Shown in pieces: positions 5,677 through 5,683 of a stretch of 5,683 nucleotides of DNA. Within the stretch, counting starts at the first letter, position 1. Each line of letters opens with the position of its first letter. Both the position numbers and the translations under genes were made by a program. The stretch is from Flavobacteriales bacterium. Its GTDB lineage: Bacteria > Bacteroidota > Bacteroidia > UBA10329. Location: positions 1 through 5,683 of the forward strand of contig DMRV01000457.1 of NCBI GenBank assembly GCA_003456455.1, in the 5' to 3' direction. The notes below the pieces were generated by a model. That model was given only the letters and a program-made list of their open reading frames with translations, ran no database searches and had not been told where the DNA came from.

Positions 5677-5683
5677 ATCTTAA

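Overview
The window looks like one transcription unit, all on the + strand, from a member of the Bacteroidota. Three things suggest this. A good Bacteroidota-type promoter (TTG, 19 bp, then a TAnnTTTG box) precedes the regulator gene. None of the starts has a convincing Shine-Dalgarno sequence. The DNA is moderately AT-rich by eye. The exact genus cannot be told from the sequence alone.

Layout. Positions 2-184 are the 3' end of a gene whose last 60 residues look like the end of a START-type lipid-binding domain. A short intergenic region (185-249) carries a promoter and an operator-like palindrome. It is followed by a TetR-family repressor gene (250-771). A second, near-perfect copy of the same palindrome lies at 790-809. 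Five closely spaced genes follow: a dihydroflavonol reductase-like extended SDR (828-1892), a classical SDR of the retinol dehydrogenase-like type (1899-2810), a membrane-anchored metallo-beta-lactamase-fold hydrolase resembling NAPE-PLD (2807-3910), a bestrophin-family channel (3925-4959) and a beta-class carbonic anhydrase (4990-5631). Gaps are 6, -4, 14 and 30 bp. The window ends with 52 bp containing two overlapping inverted repeats.

How it may work together (inference). The TetR protein probably represses itself and the five-gene operon through the paired operators, and releases them on binding an unknown small molecule. The first three enzymes suggest reduction of a carbonyl or lipid-like substrate and hydrolysis of a phosphodiester or ester bond at the membrane. 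The last two suggest coupled bicarbonate/CO2 handling, with a channel for anions beside the enzyme that makes them. Each protein family is known. The less ordinary part is the combination: a bestrophin-carbonic anhydrase pair placed in a TetR-controlled redox and lipid-type operon. There is no sign of mobile elements, CRISPR arrays, tRNA or rRNA.
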